The notes beneath the pieces were generated by a model that did no database searches, was not told the DNA's origin, and saw only the letters and a program-made list of their open reading frames with translations. 64,000 bases of DNA, taken from the NCBI GenBank assembly GCA_019095985.1, contig CM032669.1:31075959-31139958 (forward strand), read 5' to 3'. This DNA is from Streblospio benedicti (taxonomy: Eukaryota > Annelida > Polychaeta > Spionida > Spionidae). The translations under genes were made by a program, and so were the position numbers. Shown piece after piece: positions 10,891 through 23,374 of the stretch. Each line of letters starts with the position of its first letter. The first letter of the stretch is position 1.

Positions 10891-13770
10891 GTCCCGAGGA
10901 TAAAGTACAGGCTACTTTAGAATATGCGTTCAAGGCAAAAAGTCAGAATACATGCAAGCAATCTTTGGTAAGTCAAAAAGTCAACATCATAGTTCCTTTG
11001 CTGAGCAAAATTATATATGCATCGCAACAACCATTGGTCAAACCTTTGACCAAACGATAATATTTAAAAGCCAGTTTTTTTTTCAATACTAGATCTAGAC
11101 AGATNNNNNNNNNNNNNNNNNNNNNNNNNNNNNNNNNNNNNNNNNNNNNNNNNNNNNNNNNNNNNNNNNNNNNNNNNNNNNNNNNNNNNNNNNNNNNNNN
11201 NNNNCATACCATGTGACTTTAAAAAAAAAATTAATAAAATAAAAAACAAAAAACAAAAAAACAAAAACAAAAAAACACAAACAAACTTACAACTCAAAGT
11301 AGAAGTTAAAGAAAAGAAATGATATGGCTGAATGTGTGACGTAAATTTCAAACTGTTATCTGAAGAAATAGGGACTTCATTGTATCTTCTTTATGGCTTT
11401 ATAAGTGGATTTAAGATGTTAATACATGTTCATTGTAAGAGTGCTGTAAACAATTGTAAATAGTTTTGAGTGTTTCTCTCAGCCTAATCAGCTGTTGATC
11501 ATCTGTTCTGGCTATCTGTAAATGACTTACTTAATCAGAAACTATGATGAAGTCGAAGTCGCGTTTGGCATGGAACACTGTAAGGTTGTGAATTATGTTT
11601 TATTTTTAACAAAAATTCTAAGTGACCTTTTCACATAAATGTGGTGATATATGGGAAAATGCTGTACAAAATCGATCTATATGATCCTGGTATGTGATAG
11701 TGAAAAATAGGAATAAGATCGTAACATGGTATTGAGGTTCCATGAACTACCTGCATTTTTATTCATCCAGTTGGAAGACACGAATGAAGTAGTAACATGT
11801 CACTTAGGTTCTATGACTTAATATCAGCAGGAATTTGAAAATTCCTGATATTGGGTGATGGGTCACGCATCTTCATTAGCAAATTGTTTATAGTTAAAAG
11901 CATAAACAAAGATCATCATTTATCTTCATTATGGTGGAGATGTAATCTCATCCACATACATTTATGTTGACAGGATGTTAATTTGCTACGGATAGACAGA
12001 CTGCACACAGTCCCCTGTATCTATTAGCCAATCGAAAATATTATCTCCCGATGTGTGTAATCGCAGCAATGGGAACCGTTCAATGTTTTTATTTTATCTT
12101 TATGAATGATATCCCATGGGTGTATTAGAAACTGAGTAAAAGGAGAAGAAACGTTGGAAAGGGGGGGGGGGGGCGTGTGTGTGTGTGGGGGGAGGGGTGA
12201 CAAACGACTATGTTTATACTGACAAATAGATTGGTCCCGCATCTTCAATAAAGGTATAATTATGGCTTCCCACGCTCACTATTAAACTACAGAATAAAAG
12301 CTTATCGGATCCTCCATCAAAAGTTTGCACACGTGAATCTACCGCCCGAATCTACCAGGTCACTTAAACATTTATGAAGATAAGTTCTAGGAAGTGCATT
12401 GTTTGTAAAGTGTGTACCATTTGGGTATAAACTAACAAAACTGTGTGAAACGCATTGAATAATGCATGCTTTTGAATGATCGAGCATCACTTATTTGTCT
12501 GTTACAGATATTGTATATGGCTTTATTGTCTTCTGAAATACACTCGTATTGTTGTAAAATGGCAGGTAAGTGTTTTTACGATGTTCTATAGACTTCAGAA
12601 AGTGTGAGGTAAACCATGTTATGGAAGAATATTGATACATCTTTCGTACTTATAACTTCAGGGAAATATTCTAAGTGGGGATACATAACAAAGAACTGTA
12701 TAGGGTCATGGTGAAATATTTTATGCATCACTGCTCAATTATACCTGTCTATATAGTTCAGGAAACCTACCATTCATTGAAAACTAGAGGGAGTAAGGAA
12801 TTTTGTGACGACTGGTTTAGTACCGTAGCAATGTTTGACTATGTTAGTCAGGTATCCCTATAGCAAGGTTTTACTGTATTACCAATATGTTGACATATGC
12901 ATACATAAACATATAGACAGCAGACAAGATCAGATATTTTGCAATTGCTTCATAAAAGGCTATATTTATACACAATCTGCCACTCTAACGTATCCAACAT
13001 CTGGAACCAATTAAAACTAACTGATAATTTATAAGTTTAAAAAAGTGTAATATATCAAACTTGAGATTCAATGACGCAAGATGCCGAATTGTCTACCTAA
13101 CTCGCTCTCACACTATTTGCTTTCTGATTTAGATGTTATATTTACAACACAGTATTTACTTTATCTAACATGAATCATGCTTCAATTTGATCTTTTGTGG
13201 TGCGTAAACAATTCAACATCTGTTGGGCATTTGATATTCAACTGATACTTATACCGTAAGTAGAAATAGATAGTTTTAATTGTCAACCTTGTTTGGTTTT
13301 TACCACTTAAACTCTTCACCTTGCGGTCTAAATAATGTTATAACTGCAACAATGTGTGCTTTATAACAGCACTTATGGATAATTTGATTTTTTGCAAAGA
13401 AAGAATCACAGACTCGGAGAGTACAAACTTTAAAATAAAGTGGCAGATTATTGCAGATGGAGACTTATTATAGACGTAAATCATACGTTCAAATATTCAT
13501 CACAGAATGGTATGTAATAGAGAAGGAAGAAAAAAACCCAGCTACTACGGAAAAGTGTAGAACTGAGTTTGAAGAAAATTTTGATTTTATAAATGGTTTG
13601 GAATAGAGGTACACCATAGACACTTATTAACAGTACTAATAGTAACAACATCAGTATCTGCAATAGCAACGAACAACAGCAACCGTAGACGCAGTAACAA
13701 CAAGAAAAACAATTCAACTGCTGCAGTAGCAGAAGTAGTAGCAACAGAAACGAACAAACAAAACCAAACA
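10891..13770. other. Gene-free AT-rich stretch
   Basis: It contains an assembly gap (11105-11204), a CA/GT and poly-G tract near 12160-12200, and a possible pogo-like end near 12850-12876 ('ggttttactgta'). It lies downstream of the last visible VWC exon, so further exons of that gene could be hidden here or in the gap, but none was recognised. Confidence 0.5.
11105..11204. other. Assembly gap (100 N)
   Basis: Exactly 100 N, the usual placeholder for a gap of unknown size. Open frames spanning it are artefacts. Confidence 1.
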
Positions 13771-13773
13771 ACA

Positions 13774-13921
13774 AACAAAGCAGCATCATCATCAACATCA
13801 TCAACATCATCATCAGCATCATCATCAGCATCAGCAACATCATCATCATCAACAACATCAGCATCAGCATCAGCATCAGCATCAGCATCAGCAGCATCAA
13901 TAGCATCAACAGCAGCATCAA

Positions 13922-13963
<42 letters not shown>

Positions 13964-14010
13964 CAACAACAAATACCAACAACAACAGCAGCAACAACAA
14001 CAACAGCTAC
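13774..14010. repeat. Impure trinucleotide array (CAT/CAG/CAA)
   Basis: A run of ATC, AGC and AAC triplets, with a purer CAG core at about 13925-13960. It sits in the intron just after VWC exon 2, about 40 bases beyond the donor at 14053. The long Leu-, Ala/Asp- or Cys-rich frames through it are low-complexity translations. Confidence 0.95.
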
Positions 14011-14052
14011 TGCTACAATTACAAAGGAACAACACCTATAACATATCCTTAC

Positions 14053-16345
14053 CATTGGGACACTCTTTGCAGCATCCGTCAGCACTTGGCACGGCATCCA
14101 CACACCGCACACGAGGGCACGGCATGTGCGTGCATATCGTGCGGCCGCCGCCTTGTGGACAGTGACACGTCTCGCAGGCGGTGTTGACCACCATAGTGCC
14201 GGGCCTGTATAGTGGACAATGAGTGAACTAGTTAATAAACCTGATATGCAAATGAGCTAATTGAGAGATCTACTATTCAAATGAGCGACAAAGAGATCTC
14301 ATGTGCCAGACACGTTTCTTTGAAAGTCAGATTTTTAGTGGAGGAAATGTATGTGTAAGCGCTGTTGAAGATGGAATGAAAAGCAGGTGTTTGAACAAGT
14401 TGTATAATGCCTTTAGAAACCTAGTTAACTGGTTGATACCAGTGAACAGTGCACACATGGTGAGCAGCGAGTTTGCTCAACACACACCACCAGTCACGAT
14501 CTGGACTCAAACACGAACTTCTGCTGGGACGCTAATGACGTATATTAAATGCTTTCGATTATTCCCAGCAGTATTGATATCACGGACTCATTCCAGCGTA
14601 TGGCCTCTCATATCAATATTTCTGCTATGATAAATGGAACTACTATCATTCCCACCTCTTGCAAGGGATTTCACTTTCAAAATACTGCTGATAAAAAGTG
14701 TCCAATTTCCATTCAAGGTTATTTTTTCTCCCGTTTTCTTTTGTTTAAGGTGTCCGTATGCGGTTTTGTGGTAGACTGGTGGCAGGGGTCTATGCTTTGT
14801 ATATCTCTATTATTATCATCGTTTTCTATGTCACTAGATTAAATACAATTAGATTAGATACACAAACCGCAAAATCACACTCAATGTTTGCTAAATTCAC
14901 TTTTCACGTGTACTTATTGCACATTGCATGCGAAACACTAATATAATTTGTTATCATATTCGTGATAACAATTTAAAGAATTAATCGATTCATTTTCATA
15001 CGTCACATTTTACCATACATATCCAAACCCACCAGCAATGTATTCAAAGATTTCTGTACTTAAGTCAGATTTTACCATGCAAACAAATTATGTAAGAAAG
15101 ATGCTGATGCGTGACAGTAGAAACTCTCTCGTGAGACCATCCAAGGGAATGGTCACAAATGGTGTCAATAGGGAGGTGGTCTCTTTACAAAGGTTCGTGG
15201 TAATCTCTTTGTGAAGGCCAGGGGCCGAGAAATATGTTTTTATGTGGGTAGTCTCGTTATGAAGGTGGTCTTATTTGTATGCCCTACCATCCAATGTTAT
15301 ATCACGCAAGAATATCTATCTCGTCACCGTTTCAATCCTGATTTATTGATATGTTACAAAAGTAACTTGCACAAACGTGGTCTAAATATACATTTTTATT
15401 TTTGAATAGTAAAAAACAATCTTAATTCAATTCTCAATTGATAATTCTGATTTAAGCCCCAGTCAGAAAATAAATCACGAATGTTCACCTTCGAATTGTT
15501 CCTGTGAGGATGGTGGGGGTTGGGGGTTTGGACAGGGGGGAGGCGTCGTAGTTATGAGAAAAAACACGTCGGAAACCTTATTCTTTACATTTCAAATCAT
15601 TCACGTGATGAGAGCAGAAATCTACGACTGGTTCGGCTTCAATATTTCGATATTCGGGTGTTCCTACATTAGCTTAACAGGAACCACAATATGTAATATA
15701 TGAATGTTTATTCCGTATTAAATATAGAATCTCTGTTACTGACGCCACAGCATTGGAATTCGCTTGGCAATGATCTATCGTTGCGCTATTTTGTTGTAAG
15801 CTCAAATTGTTTTGCTATGGCAATTCATAATCCTCATTGATAAATCATTTTTAATCTTTTTGTCAACATATGCAAATGTGCAAATGCACATTTGTGCCAA
15901 TGCCCCCACCCACACACACTGTAAAAGTGACAATAATACACCATAAGTGTAAAAAGGTCGAGGTAAAAACTTACTCATATATGTTCCCATCGGAGTGCAA
16001 ACAACCTATCTTGAGGCAAGTACCGCAGCATTCGTTTGGTCGCGTTTTCCACTCCATACAATTCGGTTGGTACCGACAGTCCTCGATGGCGCACTTGGCT
16101 CTACCTCCATGTTTGGGGCAGTGACAGTTAGTGCAAGAATTCGGCTGGAATTTAGCCCCAGCTGGATAAGTCTTGTTGTCATACAGACAGGTTAAAGTAT
16201 CCTCAGGGGAGAAATTGACTGCATTGCGTTCATCTGCGTCTATCCCAGCACTGATATCGCTTGGTCGACTCTCTGTCGCATGGAAAATCGCGCACACTGA
16301 AAACGTTACTGCCATATACCAACACCACCCCAGATATTTATCCAT
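14053..16345 (-). CDS. Secreted protein with two von Willebrand type C domains, 5' part
   Basis: Two minus-strand exons are clear: 16345-15975 (starts ATG, donor GTAAGT, phase 2) and 14204-14053 (acceptor TATACAG, donor GTAAGG), together about 174 residues. Residues 1-27 form a signal peptide with a hydrophobic core (WCWYMAVTFSVCAIF). Then come VWC domain 1 (about C53-C110, containing CTNCHCP and NECCGTC) and VWC domain 2 (about C115-C172, containing CETCHCP and GCCKEC). The open donor after exon 2 shows the protein continues, but no third exon was recognised before 10.9 kb. VWC domains often bind BMP/TGF-beta ligands or occur in matrix proteins, so a chordin/kielin/CRIM-like or collagen-like protein is plausible. 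Which one cannot be told from two domains. Confidence 0.88.
15115..15290. mobile_element. Pogo/mariner-like fragment in VWC intron 1
   Basis: Starts with CAGTAGAAACTCTC, a pogo/Tigger-type end, and continues with phrases such as 'gaccatccaag', 'ggtggtctctttacaaagg' and 'ggtagtctcgttatgaaggt'. No clean second end was found. Confidence 0.45.
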
Positions 16346-16379
16346 AATAAACCGAATAACACTACTACAAATTCTTTAA

Positions 16380-17110
16380 TATGTCAACAACAGATCTTGT
16401 GTGATTAAGTAAATGATACTTGCAGCTCCACTTAAAATAACCTACACTCTTTAATCCAACGTGCTTGTGAAATGGCTGGCAATGAAAACAACAATGGCTG
16501 GTATCACTGCTAGTATTTACAAAACTTAACCGCCTTAATCACAAGAGTAACACGCATTTGAGATAATCGCCTATCAGTGTATCTAACCACAACAAATCTG
16601 AACTGTGTTTCGTGTCAATAGCTAAAGGACCAGCGAAGTCGGTTCCGGCTGGCGGTCGGCTGCTTTCTGACCAATAGTCGAGTGCTGCCGACACTTTTAT
16701 GCGCGTCGGCGTCTTTCTAGATGAACCAGACTGGAGCCAATTTGCGTCTAGTGTGTCAAGGCAATCACTCTGACACGGCCCAGGCTTTGTCGGTGGCAGT
16801 AAGGTGGAATAGTACTGTGGGGGATCCGGTGCGTTGTGCTGGGTCTGTTTCAAGAACACAAAAAATGCATGTCAATTTGGGGTGCGAAAAGGGGGGGGGG
16901 GGAGTCAATTCAGAGTGGGTGGGGGTCAATAATGCTAGAGGGATATCGGATTGCACCCTTTCCCACTTCCTACCGTGCCATCCACCTTGTATCTATCAAT
17001 GGCAATACTTATTAATGTTTATAAATGTTTCCCGTATATTATTAAAAGGATCAACTATGGATCTAGAATGGTTGGCGTTATTAGTTACCGTGGTAATTAC
17101 CTAATACAGC
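16380..17110. other. Upstream region of the VWC gene
   Basis: Presumed promoter and 5' UTR of the minus-strand VWC gene, including a GC-rich patch near 16620-16700. A poly-G tract lies at 16890-16900. No coding exon was recognised. Confidence 0.4.
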
Positions 17111-17139
17111 AAAGAGACTAAATGTAAGGTTGACAATTA

Positions 17140-17630
17140 GCGTAACCAGTCAGCCAACAACCAATCAAACAACTAGCCAACCAACCAACCAACCAACCAA
17201 CCAACCAACCAACCGAACAACCAACTGAACAACAAGCCAGCCAGCCAACAAACCAACCGACCAGCCAGCCAGCCAACCAACTAACCAACCGACCGACCGA
17301 CCAACCAACCAACCACCCACACACCCACCCAACCAACCACCATGTCAGCCAGCCAACTAACAAACCAGCCAATGAGCCATCAACCAGCCACCCAACCAAC
17401 CACCCAACCAACCACCCTACCCCCAAGCACCCAACCAACCACCCAACCACCCAATCAACCAACCAACCAAACAAACACCATGTCAGCCAGCCAACTAACA
17501 AACCAGCTAATGAGCCATCAACCAGCCCCCCCAACCAACCAACCAACCAACCAACCAACTAACCTACCAACCAACCACCCACCCACCCACCCAACCAACC
17601 AAGCAACCAACCAAGCAACCACGTGCCACC
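17140..17630. repeat. Long (AACC)n-derived satellite
   Basis: About 490 bp of imperfect AACC/CAACCAAC with interspersed higher-order phrases ('accatgtcagccagccaac' recurs at about 17340 and 17478). Translations on either strand (Gly-Trp-Leu-Val or Gln-Pro-Thr) are low complexity, not genes. Confidence 0.95.
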
Positions 17631-17639
17631 GTTCTGCAG

Positions 17640-18735
17640 CATACAGCAGGCCACACCGTGAGCGCAAGTCACAGTTGCAACAGTTATCGCCACCTGCCAC
17701 GGCGCATGGCGGCCACAGGCTACTTCTGATGAAACACCCGATCCTGGTCAGTCATTTGGAGAAACGTGATCCTGGTCTGGTGGTCAGTGACTCAGTTTCT
17801 GAAAAACAACACTTAAATTACAAAACACGACTTGCTTACTTGTTGGTGTTTGCAAACGCGCTGTGGCCGTGTTCTTGAGTCATTTGCAAATCGCACGTTT
17901 TATGAACGCGATCTTTCTTCTCAGAACAATGTGATGTTACTGTTTAGTTTTAGGAATTCGATCGCACTGATTGGGCTACATGATTGAACAAAATAAGAGT
18001 AGTGAAATAAAAAAAATGATTTATTTTTTATCCAATTGCCATGGAATACATGTGCTCGTGCTTTATCATATTGCAGTTTGGTTTGTGCTGCTACCCGTTT
18101 ACATAAAATCAATGTATTTACATGACGTTGTTACGTCTGGATGTTAAGCTCACAGTGTATCGTTTAATTTGTTTTCTTTGAAATAATTAATAATTTGTTT
18201 TCCACATTTGATACATTTCTTGAATGTTCACTATTCTAGTATTGCTGGCACAAGTTTTATAGCGGATACAGAGGTGATGTGGCGTGGGCAAACAGGACGA
18301 ACTAAAGAGGGATGTGGGAAAAAGGACAAAAGAAAAACAGTGAGCTGAAAGTAGGACGGGGAAAAGGGATGTGGGATGTGGTAAAAGGGTGATTAGAAAG
18401 GGGGAGGGATCTATGTATTAAATGGCGTGGAATGCGGGGGAAAAAAGGTTGAAGATTTATGGGATGTGGGGATAAAGGCCAAAAATCAAATATTTGGAAA
18501 ATGAGACCAAAAAGATCGGTACGTGAGATTTTCTGATCCCTTACACTACAACACCACAGACAAAATTTGAATGTGTAGAGGTGAGAAATTCAAATCCATG
18601 GGCCAACCGTTATACATGTATATATTTCTTCGGGTTCAACACATCGTGACAGTGCAAAAAATCATAATGAACCCTAGAGTGAAGAAAGAGTCTTACTTTA
18701 TCGTGTTATCTATATTTAATTTTTTCTATTTCAGA
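17640..18735. other. Gene-free stretch with purine-rich tract
   Basis: No gene was recognised. At 18270-18480 a purine-rich tract repeats 'gggatgtgg' and 'aaaagg'; its complement resembles the pyrimidine-rich insert at 10630-10800. Confidence 0.5.
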
Positions 18736-18738
18736 TAA

Positions 18739-19160
18739 GGGAACGATCATGAATAACTATACCGGGGGTGGGGTGGGCCCGGGGTGGGTTGTCGTCCATC
18801 TTTTAGGGCTCGAAGAAAAGGTTCAGTACCCTCACACTTTTGATAATTAATTTTACCCGACCCATCCCCCTCAACATTTTAGAAAGATGAGTGACACCTC
18901 CCCCCTTTGCTAAAGTCCTCTATATAGTCATTGCATTTCTGGACAATTGCTAAGAAAATGTATTTAAAAAGAATAATGCAGCGTAATAAAAAAGTTAGGC
19001 GACCCCCCCAACAGTTATCTGACAAGTTCAGTGACCCCCCCCCCCCCCACACACACACAAAAAAGGAATCAGAAAAGTTGGATGACTCCCCCTCCCCACC
19101 CACCCACACACACCTTTTTGGATACCCCCACCCCTGGTATCATTATTTATGATCATTCCC
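18739..19160. mobile_element. Poly-C MITE, PIF/Harbinger-like, copy 2
   Basis: The 422 bp element is flanked by exact TAA duplications (18736-18738 and 19161-19163). It has the same inverted ends as the element at 80-387 (GGGAACGATCATGAATAAC left, complement of GGGAATGATCATAAATAA right) and the same internal order of poly-C blocks. It is longer through added spacer. Confidence 0.88.
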
Positions 19161-19559
19161 TAACAACGTGTATAAATATATATAAAATATCCATTGGAAA
19201 GCAATGAAGCAATAACAATTTATTTGTGTACTTTTATTTCAGATATGAACGTGTATAAATACATATAACATATTCATAGTAAAACAATAACAAAAACAAT
19301 CTATGTACAAATATTGACAGTTAGAAGCATAAAACTAGACAGTTATTAAAACAACAAATACATATACAATAAAAGCCCACTTTAATCATAAAATTTCCAA
19401 AATCGAAGCACTTCGGTGTCGCCTCATACCTCATAGTTGTGTAAATTTGAACGAAATCAGTTCATTGGTAAACGCTCTAGCTTGTCCGGAGACATACATA
19501 CATAATTAGAAACAAAACAAACACTAGGCTTTTGCTTCAGCTGCTGAAGTGACGCAACA

Positions 19560-19920
19560 ATACGGCTTCAACAGTTTAACTTTTCTTCACCGGGACAATG
19601 ATGAAACTTTTTTGATAATTAAATTGCCTCTTGCATAAGTACTTCTCATTTGTCTTTTAATATCATCACTATCACGTAGCTGATTTTGAATAAAACACCC
19701 TAAATATTTTCTAACTACAACATCTTTCAACAGCTCACGTACAATCCACTTGAAAATTGTGAACTTAATGTTACACAATAACTTGGGATTAAATCAAAAC
19801 ATATCAACAGTTTTCTTCTGATACAAACATTTAACAAGTTTTGCAATGCAGCTGGTGAAGGAGCTAATAAAACAGCATCGTCAGCATAGAACAAATGATT
19901 CATCTTTGAGTCGTTTATTT
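19560..19920 (-). mobile_element. LINE reverse-transcriptase fragment
   Basis: Minus-strand reading gives HLFYADDAVLLAPSPAAL (the YADD catalytic box, about 19905-19850), then after a frame change KYLGCFIQNQLRDSDDIKRQ and ARGNLIIKK (about 19715-19600). This order is typical of non-LTR reverse transcriptases. It is a short, frame-broken fragment of uncertain clade. Confidence 0.8.
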
Positions 19921-19942
19921 ATTGCAACACTCATATGAAGTA

Positions 19943-20141
19943 CTGTAAAACTAGAAATGTTTGCGCGAGATTTAATTTGCGAATTTCGTTGCAAATACGC
20001 TAACTTAAATAGTCATCACACATTGATAGTCTATGTAAAGTAGGTCCATATGAACCAAAATTGCAAAATTAAGTAGTCACAAAATAATTTATAGATGAAA
20101 ATCACAAAATTTAATAGCCACGAAATATTCTAGTTTTACAG
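19943..20141. mobile_element. 199 bp MITE with TA target site
   Basis: Inverted ends CTGTAAAACTAGAA and its complement lie inside TA dinucleotides (19941-19942 and 20142-20143). The interior is non-coding. This fits a mariner/pogo-type element. It abuts the LINE fragment. Confidence 0.75.
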
Positions 20142-20183
20142 TAATTGATAATACACTATGCTCGTCCATGGACAAGTAAAAAT

Positions 20184-20320
20184 GGGATGGAGATTAAAAG
20201 GGTATTGCATGTGTTGGAGTGGGAGATAAGGAAATATCTCACCGAGCTGTGACAACTCCACGAGGTGAGATATTTCCTTATCTCCCACTCCAACAAAATG
20301 CAATACCCTATTTCTCCCAC
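20184..20320. repeat. Near-perfect 137 bp palindrome
   Basis: Arms of about 55-60 bp run from 'gggtattgca' through 'ggagtgggagataaggaaat' to 'atctcacc' and back as the complement, with an 18-base loop. Related 'gtgggagataa' phrases recur at 21178-21240, so the palindrome may be one end of a larger, eroded foldback element. Confidence 0.85.
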
Positions 20321-21553
20321 GTATTACGCATATTGATATTAACAAGTGTCCAAAACCATCACGTCAACCTACTTGTAAACAGACTATAGCTAAATCACCA
20401 CCACAGAAAGCTCTTACGCAACATAGTTCTAGCGGGAGTAAAACGGTTTTATAGCAGGCAGTGCTGCTGGTGTTTATTTAGCTTTGTTTTACCCAGTGTA
20501 ATACTTGTAAAACTTTATGCATGCTGCGATACACATACACATTAACTCATTTACTAAAGGACATATTTTAAACTCGCATTTTTTTATAGAAAAATAATGT
20601 ACAAAAAGATAGTTAATAAAATCCAAAAACATACTTCCAAAAATTAATTGTTCTATTGTTTAAGCTACCGGTAATCTGAAGTCAGCATTCAAGCTGCAAA
20701 CATCGCATTCGCAATATTGGTTGGGAGACAGTCGGTAAAACTATATAAAGCCTTTACATTCCTTTATAGATTTTACTTGTTGTTGTGGATCATTCCATAT
20801 AATGAGCTCACACCTCGCAAAACGAGTTGTGCTGCTTAGAAGCATTACATTAGAAAGGAGTTGTGCTGAGGGTGGATGATAGACAGAAGAACAAATCAAT
20901 CAGACGATACAGTCCGACTTTTTGCAATAATAATGTCTTTTTTGTGAAATAATGTAAACTCTATAATGTTTTCATATCGTCAAAACTTGCACAAGTAAAC
21001 CAGTAAAAAAAATATAGGGCAACTTCAGTACAAGCAGGTGGATTAGCAGCACGTGAAGTAAATAAACAGATAGCATTGCTGCACGTGGCTGTGATGTAGT
21101 AAAGCAGTTCGGTTTCATAGTAAATTTATGCAAATTATACTCTGCGCATTAATTTTGTCCGATCTCAGCCGTGGGAGATAGCCGTGGGAGATAAAAAAAT
21201 CTCCCACTGCTATTTCATTCATGAATTTGCATGAAAGTGGGAGAAAAAACACGCCATCGTTTATTCACTGTTTAATATATGATTGCATATTTGTACAAGT
21301 GGGGTGGGCATGGGGTTGGTGATGATTTTAGTGCACAGTCACCCATATGATATGGTTTGATGGAGGCTCATTTATCCTGGATATGAGAGACAAACACATA
21401 TAGTTATTCATTTTAATCAAGATAACGTTACGATTATTTACATTTAGCTTTCCAGAGGAACTCCGGTCTTGATCACAATGACGTCACGATATGGTCCAGA
21501 TCTCGGGGTCTGGGTGGGTAGTAAGAGCCTGCATTGTGTCATACAGCTCACAA
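20321..21553. other. Gene-free stretch
   Basis: No coding exon was recognised. At 21178-21245 four 'gtgggaga' motifs occur in both orientations and echo the palindrome at 20184-20320. Confidence 0.5.
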
Positions 21554-21617
21554 GGGCAATTTATAGACTAAAATAACCTCACAGACACAGAGGCTATTTT
21601 AGGCTCTAAATTGCCCC
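21554..21617. repeat. 64-nt imperfect hairpin
   Basis: GGGCAATTTATAGACTAAAA pairs with a downstream complement ending TTTAGGCTCTAAATTGCCCC, with a short loop around 'acagacaca'. Size and bulged stem resemble a microRNA precursor, but a decayed palindromic repeat is equally likely. Confidence 0.45.
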
Positions 21618-21901
21618 TAAGCTCGTGGTACGGATAATCTTCTCAGTGTAGCATCCCGTCCTCAATGTGGTGTGTGGGGGCAAGGGCACATGGCAATTTA
21701 TAGAGTAATATGTGCATGTTTGATTGACGGCGGAGCCCTACATGTATAACATGTACTATGTAGAAGTTTATTTCATAGAGGTTTGCATATATCTCTCTAT
21801 GATGTGTTTCAGGTGGGTGGAAATTATGGTTTCGTCCATTGGCATTTCTGCTATGAAATACATTCTGTGATTTAGGACTGTCTTCAGCTTCGATAGAACT
21901 T

Positions 21902-22368
21902 CAGGGTTCTCATAGATTTTGCACTTTAAAATTCAATGATGGTTCAATGACTTTTCAAGACCGATTTTCATTTTCCAAGAATTTTTTTCCATATACCTAG
22001 CGTCATTTAAATATAGTCTCTATGTCAAAGAAGCCAATAATATGTATATGATAGATTTCTATTCTTCTTTCCCACAAATCTACAGATACAGATTTCTAAT
22101 CAAATTATATGGTGTGGAGGTCTCGTACGAAGCGCAACAATTAGACTTTTTGAAGATATCAAGGTGCTGAATATAGCAAATTTAATCTCTGCTCAAACAG
22201 CCTTTAAATTACCAGCTAGCAGTTCAACCAAAATTCAATGACTTTTCCATGACTTTTTTTACATAAAATTTCATTTTTTCAATGATTCCTTACAAAATTC
22301 AATGAGTTTTCCAGGATCTTGAAAAAATATGAATTTCAATGACTTTTCCAGACTCCGTGGAAACCCTG
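21902..22368. mobile_element. Non-autonomous hAT-like element
   Basis: The ends are CAGGGTTCTCATAGA on the left and the complement of CAGGGTTTCCACGGA on the right. The interior repeats the phrase 'ttcaatgacttttcca' at least three times. The 8-base flanks (tagaactt and attacttg) match only loosely, so the target duplication has decayed or the edges are off by a base. Confidence 0.65.
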
Positions 22369-23374
22369 ATTACTTGGATGCGTTTCAGATCACAGAGACT
22401 ATTTATGGGCTGAGAAAAAGACATGAATGTGGCCTTTTTCTAGTCCATAAATACCCCCTGTGTTCCAGATCACTTGGCTCATCGTTTGCAGGGACTGTAG
22501 TGAAGTCTCAATATTTCCTACTGCGCAGTCCAACAATCAGAACAATTTTTGAGATATGGCTTAAAGGCTGAGACTTTACAGGCCAATATGACTGAAATTC
22601 ACATACTAACACCATAAAGGCCCAGCTGGTTGCCAAAATGTCACTTTTCGCGTTGGATCTAAATGCACACGCTGGATCATTTTCACGATTTTGTCACTGC
22701 CACTGCGGATGCACGTGGCATATCCATTCCAGCATTTTTGTATATCGTGGATTCGTGAAGAAATGTGCAAACCGTGATACAGCTATCACCGCAATTCTAC
22801 AGTGTCTTTATTGTTCCATACATGCATACCTTCAATTAATTGAGCAAATGGCTTAATATTTGATAACAATCGCTTTAAAACATAAAACGTGTCCTCGAGC
22901 AGCATATGGGAGCAACTAGATTTCACGACACGTGTGTAGGATTCTAGGAATTTTATTTTTCAATATTCTTTGAATATTTTGAGATGATTTTACAGTGAAT
23001 CGTTGGTAATTCCAGAAACCCATATGCACACAATCGACCACGGTGGTAATGTCAACGCTCACCATTTCAACGTACGTCGTCTATGCGCGTTGGTGTGACC
23101 TGAAAGTGTACTCAATTTGAGAAACAAGGAAAAACAGTGTACTCAATTTGAGACAAGAAAAAACAATGGCACCTGCATTGTTGATAGGTGTTTGGCACAG
23201 GCCCTTGTTACAATAAGGCAATAATATATTAGTGAATATGGTATGTTCATATTGCGTTGTGGGTTAGTAAGACTATGAAATATTTACAGACTCATCATGC
23301 GTGCTCAAAAACATTCTGCGTGACCAGCGGCACCTTCGCCAATACCTTTAACATTGTGGTCCTCGGTCCATTGT
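22369..23374. other. Gene-free stretch
   Basis: No coding exon or clear repeat end was recognised. A short duplicated phrase ('gtgtactcaatttgaga') occurs at about 23107 and 23137. Confidence 0.4.

Noticed and set aside
10973-11351. Open frames through the N run
   Set aside because: Artefacts of translating the assembly gap; the same applies at 26066-26308.
13481-14112. Long Leu-, Ala/Asp- and Cys-rich minus-strand open frames
   Set aside because: They are translations of the trinucleotide array; only 14053-14204 is a real exon, in the VWC frame.
17118-17878. Open frames of Gly-Trp-Leu-Val and Gln-Pro-Thr repeats
   Set aside because: Low-complexity readings of the (AACC)n satellite on the two strands.
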